Under the pieces are notes generated by a model. It saw only the letters and a program-made list of their open reading frames with translations, ran no database searches and had not been told where the DNA came from. 8,228 nt of DNA. Origin: Candidatus Saccharibacteria bacterium UBA1235. Lineage in GTDB: Bacteria; Patescibacteriota; Saccharimonadia; Saccharimonadales; Saccharimonadaceae. The DNA is taken from assembly GCA_002309075.1 (NCBI GenBank), contig DBWP01000009.1:1-8228 (forward strand). The letters are read 5' to 3'. Below are positions 5,673 to 8,228 of the stretch, piece after piece. The first letter of the stretch is position 1; each line of letters begins with the position of its first letter. A program made the position numbers and the translations under genes.

Positions 5673-6370
5673 GCTTTTAGCCTCGTGATTAGATTAGAAA
5701 GTACACGAGCTAATTCTTCAGGCGAGGAAATATATGGTGCATGAGTCCAGTTTGCGTAAAATTTTAATTCCGCGTTTGGTAAACTTTCATAAATTTTTGT
5801 AGCTTGCCTTGGCGGAGTCGTCGTATCTTTTTTACCCCATAAAATAAAGGTTTTTGTGAAAACTTTCTTAAAATCTAAATCCTTATCCGACTCGAGCATA
5901 TTTGCGAGTGTAATTTTCATATTTTCTGGTGCCCTAGAATAATCAGTCGTTCCGGTTATTCTATGAAAAGCCTTATCAACGACTGGTATTCGTTTCAAAG
6001 GTTTTCCAATTTTGGCTATTTTCTCGATTAATTGCTTCTTGCGTGATTGTTCGTAAACACCAGCCGAATCAAGCAAGATTAAATATTTTAACTTCTCAGG
6101 CTTTCTTGATGAGAGATTAAGTAAAATCCGTCCGCCATTAGAATGACCTAAAGCGATTGCGCCATCTGGAATCTCTCGGTCAGCCCATTTCACATAATCG
6201 TCAATCGTAAAAACTTTGTTGCTCGGATCTGTCAGCCCTGGAACTTGAAGCATTTTAACTTTGATACCGCTCTTTTTTAGCAAATCAAGCGTAGTCTTCC
6301 AAGGTTCAACCGTATATGTCCAACCGTGGATGATATATAAATCTGCTATTTTTTCATTTTTTTCATTCAT
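5669..6370 (-). CDS. Alpha/beta-fold hydrolase
   Basis: This 233-residue serine hydrolase has a complete visible catalytic set: the oxyanion-loop HGW near residues 15-17, the nucleophile elbow GHSNGG with Ser77, Asp182 in LWGKKDTTTP, and His210 in WTHAPY. It lacks a signal peptide, so it is probably cytoplasmic. The substrate (ester, amide or thioester) cannot be told from these motifs, which are shared by many esterases, lipases and C-C hydrolases. The chosen ATG (6370-6368) forms ATGA with the stop of the Mur-ligase gene, matching the other junctions, and has GGGGA 8 nt upstream. An in-frame ATG five codons earlier (6385) would overlap by 19 nt and lacks a comparable ribosome site. Its place between a Mur-type ligase and an aminotransferase suggests removal of, or proofreading on, an envelope precursor, but this is inference from context only. 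Confidence 0.87.
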   Translation of the reverse strand: MNEKNEKIADLYIIHGWTYTVEPWKTTLDLLKKSGIKVKMLQVPGLTDPSNKVFTIDDYVKWADREIPDGAIALGHSNGGRILLNLSSRKPEKLKYLILLDSAGVYEQSRKKQLIEKIAKIGKPLKRIPVVDKAFHRITGTTDYSRAPENMKITLANMLESDKDLDFKKVFTKTFILWGKKDTTTPPRQATKIYESLPNAELKFYANWTHAPYISSPEELARVLSNLITRLKA

Positions 6371-7638
6371 GAATCTAGTCCCCATTTTTTACGTCTTTCA
6401 ACTGCCGCCTTCTCTCTGCGGCAAAGCTTTTTTGCATCTTTTGGATTTTTTAATAGTTTTTCAATGATCCACTCTAGATATTGGCTACCCTTAAAAATTA
6501 AAGTTTCATTACCGTGAATATGTTTCTCAATATAAGACAAAGCTTTTTTAGGATCAGTTGTAGCCACTGCCGACACGCCAAGCTCTTTTAATTTCGGCGC
6601 AGTATATTTTTTAGTCCTTCGCCCGACTAAGACAACTTTTTCTGGCTTTACCGCAGCAATAAGTTCTGCTAATTTTTCGTGTTCGCCTTTTTCTAACGAA
6701 CCCTGATCTACAATATCTCCGATTATTAGCCATTTTTTCTCCGCATGCATTCTTTTCGCCATATCGAGAATCGAGGCGACTGAAATCATATGAGCATTAT
6801 AGCTGCTATCCACGATATCAATTCCCTTTTTGCCTTCAAAATAAGAACTTCTGCCAGGCGCCAGTTTTAATTTTGAAAAATCTGGATTAAATGGGAGTTT
6901 TAAATACTCCATTAAATCTTTCAATACGAACAAATTAAAAGCAAGGTCTTTTGGTTCTGGTGCATTAAAATGAAAAGTTGTATCTCCATAGGTGAAATCC
7001 GTAGAATCTGGATAAACTACATATTTTTTCATTAGAGATTTTTTAATTGGGACAACCTTTGCCTTGATATTCGAGGTGGCTTTCGCCATCAACTTCGAAT
7101 CAGCGTCTATATAAACTCGCTTAGAGGTGTTTAGAGGTAGATTAGCAAACTCTGCTGTAATCGCTTCGGACAAATCTTTAAACTTCCCTTCTTTTACGAC
7201 TTTTTCAAATTGAGCCGCATGCGAAAGTCCGATCGATACCCAAATCGTAACCTCTGGTTTTAGCCATTCCGCCAAAAATTCTGCTTCATGAGGGCGTTCG
7301 CCGTCAATCTCTACCACATAGAACTTCTCTTTGTGTCTCTTGAAAACACTATAAAATGGCGTCGCTATAAAAAGCCAAGCCCACTTTAATTTTGACCCTC
7401 GGATGCCTTTAATACCTAAAATATCAAAAGAAACTCCAAAAGCCGAGTTGGCGTTATGCGAATAATGGGCCTTTTTCCCCATTTCATGCTCTAGCATTGA
7501 AAGCATTGTGGTTTTTCCGGCTGAACCAGTAATTGCGATTACTCGTGGGTTCCATTTCTTTAGAACCCTACTTGCGAAATACCGAAAATAGGCGGCCGCT
7601 CGGAAATAAAATTTTTTCTTGAGTTTAGAAACACTCAT
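6367..7638 (-). CDS. Mur ligase family protein, MurF-like, without the usual N-terminal UDP-sugar domain
   Basis: Mur ligases join an amino acid or dipeptide to a carboxylate using ATP; MurF adds D-Ala-D-Ala to UDP-MurNAc-tripeptide. This 423-residue protein has the P-loop ITGSAGKTT (about 36-44), VEIDGERPHEAEFL (about 109-122) in the place of the MurF E-G-pG motif, and IGLSH (136-140). The C-terminal part has APGRSSYFEG (260-269), VDSSYNAHM (276-284) corresponding to MurF D-YNANP, and IIGDIVDQGS (305-314) corresponding to GDM-ELG. The P-loop normally lies about 100 residues in, so the first domain is absent; instead there is a basic, aromatic stretch of about 35 residues. The position normally held by the carbamylated lysine appears to be Thr161. 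The ATG at 7638 is chosen because the promoter -10 lies directly upstream; a TTG at 7674 would be the -35 box. It is the first gene of the operon. Confidence 0.85.
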   Translation of the reverse strand: MSVSKLKKKFYFRAAAYFRYFASRVLKKWNPRVIAITGSAGKTTMLSMLEHEMGKKAHYSHNANSAFGVSFDILGIKGIRGSKLKWAWLFIATPFYSVFKRHKEKFYVVEIDGERPHEAEFLAEWLKPEVTIWVSIGLSHAAQFEKVVKEGKFKDLSEAITAEFANLPLNTSKRVYIDADSKLMAKATSNIKAKVVPIKKSLMKKYVVYPDSTDFTYGDTTFHFNAPEPKDLAFNLFVLKDLMEYLKLPFNPDFSKLKLAPGRSSYFEGKKGIDIVDSSYNAHMISVASILDMAKRMHAEKKWLIIGDIVDQGSLEKGEHEKLAELIAAVKPEKVVLVGRRTKKYTAPKLKELGVSAVATTDPKKALSYIEKHIHGNETLIFKGSQYLEWIIEKLLKNPKDAKKLCRREKAAVERRKKWGLDS

Positions 7639-7645
7639 GATAATT

Positions 7646-7674
7646 ATTATACCGCATATTGCATTATCGTGCAA
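7646..7674 (-). promoter_or_regulatory. Promoter of the envelope operon, probably producing a leaderless transcript
   Basis: On the minus strand TTGCAC (7674-7669) is followed after 17 bases by TATAAT (7651-7646). The ATG of the MurF-like gene starts 7 bases after the TATAAT, where transcription itself is expected to begin, and there is no Shine-Dalgarno. The promoter shares its spacer with the plus-strand rpsJ promoter. Confidence 0.65.
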
Positions 7675-7687
7675 AATGTGCTATAAT
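7659..7687 (+). promoter_or_regulatory. Promoter of rpsJ
   Basis: TTGCAT (7659-7664), a 17-base spacer, and TATAAT (7682-7687) preceded by TGC make an extended -10 promoter. The start is expected near 7694, giving an untranslated leader of about 70 bases. Its -35 lies inside the spacer of the divergent operon promoter, so both cannot be occupied together. Confidence 0.7.
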
Positions 7688-7706
7688 GGTAGTATAACAA
7701 TATTAA

Positions 7707-7748
7707 TTATCAAGCTTGAAAAACTCATGTCTTTAGAGGTTATCAAGC
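7707..7748 (+). repeat. Short direct repeat in the rpsJ leader
   Basis: TTATCAAGC occurs exactly at 7707-7715 and at 7740-7748, 33 bases apart (about three helical turns). The second copy forms the 3' arm of the leader hairpin. It may be a paired binding site or an alternative pairing partner, but chance cannot be ruled out for nine bases in AT-rich DNA. Confidence 0.4.
7715..7747 (+). promoter_or_regulatory. Stem-loop in the rpsJ 5' leader
   Basis: CTTGAAAAACTC (7715-7726) pairs with GAGGTTATCAAG (7736-7747) over 12 positions with two internal mismatches and a 9-base loop. It ends just before the GAAAGG ribosome site (7751-7756). There is no T-run, so it is not a terminator. It could be a leader for translational feedback, as ribosomal-protein genes often have, but it does not match a named class I recognise. 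Confidence 0.4.
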
Positions 7749-7764
7749 GAGAAAGGTAAAATAC

Positions 7765-8091
7765 ATGGCAGAAACCAAGAAAGACGAAGGATTAACTATC
7801 CGTATTCGCCTTAAGGCATATGATCATCGCGTGATTGATCAAAGCGCTCGCCAAATCGTTGATACAGCGATTCGCACTGGCGCTAAAGTAAGTGGACCAA
7901 TTCCGCTTCCAACCAAACGCAGCACTTTCACCGTAGTAAAGTCCCCACACGTTTACAAGACCGGTGGCGAAGCTTTCGAAATGAAAGTTCATAAGCGCTT
8001 GATTGATATCGTAAATGCTAACCCTAAGACAATTGAGAGCCTTCAAAATCTCTCCTTGCCAGCAGGTGTAGACGCAGAAATCAAGATGTAA
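7765..8091 (+). CDS. rpsJ: 30S ribosomal protein S10
   Basis: S10 is a small-subunit head protein that also acts as NusE in transcription antitermination with NusB. The 108-residue product is typical in length, with the family core TIRIRLKAYDHRVIDQSARQ (11-30), RTGAKVSGPIPLPTKRSTFT (37-56), SPHVYK (60-65), HKRLIDI (76-82) and the C-terminal AGVDAEIKM (100-108). The long loop segment after SPHVYK reads TGGEAFEMKV where most bacteria have a charged KSRDQFE-type stretch. The ATG at 7765 follows GAAAGG with 8 bases between. Three stops in a row (TAA TAA TGA, 8089-8097) end the gene. In many bacteria rpsJ leads the long S10 operon with rplC, rplD and others; here it stands alone between its own promoter and a strong terminator. 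Confidence 0.97.
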   Translation: MAETKKDEGLTIRIRLKAYDHRVIDQSARQIVDTAIRTGAKVSGPIPLPTKRSTFTVVKSPHVYKTGGEAFEMKVHKRLIDIVNANPKTIESLQNLSLPAGVDAEIKM

Positions 8092-8098
8092 TAATGAA

Positions 8099-8126
8099 AA
8101 AAAGCCGCGAGAGATCGCGGCTTTTT
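8099..8126. terminator. Strong bidirectional intrinsic terminator between rpsJ and the convergent gene
   Basis: AAAAAGCCGCGA (8099-8110) and TCGCGGCTTTTT (8115-8126) are perfect complements around a GAGA tetraloop of the GNRA type. The T-run serves rpsJ on the plus strand, and the complementary A-run becomes a T-run for the convergent minus-strand gene ending at 8145. Confidence 0.92.
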
Positions 8127-8144
8127 GATGAATTCAGTTTCGAA

Positions 8145-8228
8145 TTACAAAGATACAGGAACTTCAATAACTTTCTGCTGCGATGCAAAGACATCGAAAG
8201 TCCCATCGAAATTTTTATAGATGTTGAC
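8145..8228 (-). CDS. 3' end of an unidentified minus-strand gene (partial)
   Basis: An open frame enters from the right edge and runs 27 codons to a TAA at 8147-8145, ending in FASQQKVIEVPVSL. It is convergent with rpsJ, and its stop lies 18 bases before the shared bidirectional terminator, which is where a 3' end would be expected. The visible tail (NIYKNFDGTFDVF, then the end) does not identify a family. With only 27 residues the frame could be open by chance; the terminator context is the main support. Confidence 0.5.
   Translation of the reverse strand, partial: VNIYKNFDGTFDVFASQQKVIEVPVSL

Noticed and set aside
6371..6385. Earlier ATG for the alpha/beta hydrolase at 6385
   Set aside because: It has a weaker ribosome site and a 19-nt overlap. 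The ATG at 6370 gives the ATGA junction seen elsewhere in the operon. The difference is five residues and is not certain.
7639..7674. N-terminal extension of the MurF-like protein starting at TTG 7674
   Set aside because: The extension would be encoded by the promoter itself (TTGCAC -35 and TATAAT -10), has no ribosome site, and adds residues unlike a ligase N-terminus.
7705..7748. Possible recombination (att-like) site from the repeated TTATCAAGC
   Set aside because: There is no integrase, tRNA or foreign cargo nearby, and the repeats lie inside a short leader, so an RNA or operator role is more likely.
8128..8220. Plus-strand 30-codon frame after rpsJ
   Set aside because: It begins inside the terminator T-run side without a ribosome site; the minus-strand frame ending at 8145 fits the bidirectional terminator better.
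1..8228. Recoded UGA (UGA=Gly) as in Gracilibacteria or Absconditabacteria
   Set aside because: TGA acts as the stop of the MurF-like, hydrolase and both FemAB genes, placed exactly at ATGA junctions or a promoter, and no gene needs read-through.

Overview
The window looks like a piece of chromosome from a small-genome bacterium of the candidate phyla radiation, most likely Candidatus Saccharibacteria (TM7). That assignment is an inference from gene content and style, not proof. Supporting signs are a MurF-type ligase with almost nothing before its P-loop, tandem FemAB-type transferases, a lone rpsJ closed by its own terminator, tightly overlapping genes, and AT-rich intergenic DNA. TGA is used as an ordinary stop, which argues against the UGA=Gly code of Gracilibacteria and Absconditabacteria. 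Nothing marks the region as phage, plasmid or transposon.

Layout, read from the right. At the right edge is the 3' end of an unidentified minus-strand gene (8145-8228), convergent with rpsJ and separated from it by a strong bidirectional terminator (8099-8126). rpsJ (7765-8091) is the only plus-strand gene. Its promoter interleaves with a divergent minus-strand promoter (7646-7687). The minus-strand promoter drives a five-gene, translationally coupled cell-envelope operon: MurF-like ligase, alpha/beta hydrolase, DegT-type aminotransferase, and two FemAB-type transferases (7638 down to 2565). Every junction overlaps, three by ATGA and one by 8 nt.

Downstream, still on the minus strand, lie an HdeD/DUF308 six-helix membrane protein (1859-2527) with a lysine-rich tail, a near-perfect palindrome or terminator (1798-1830), galU (877-1749), and then a ytxG-like/ytxH-like pair of small single-span membrane proteins feeding directly into dnaE, of which only the N-terminal 110 codons are present (1-332). 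galU, the HdeD gene and the ytxG-like gene each have an extended -10 promoter (TGnTATAAT). Two of these are embedded in or touching the end of the preceding gene.

Taken together, most of the window concerns envelope building: sugar-nucleotide supply (GalU), amino-sugar formation (DegT-type enzyme), amide ligation (MurF-like) and aminoacyl transfer (FemAB pair). It is flanked by core replication (dnaE) and translation (rpsJ) genes. The most interesting points are the coupled envelope operon with its atypical MurF-like enzyme and probable leaderless start, the mutually exclusive divergent promoters shared with rpsJ, and a cysteine cluster in the YtxH-like protein before dnaE. No RNA gene, CRISPR array or mobile element was seen, and there is no gene-free stretch longer than 300 bases.
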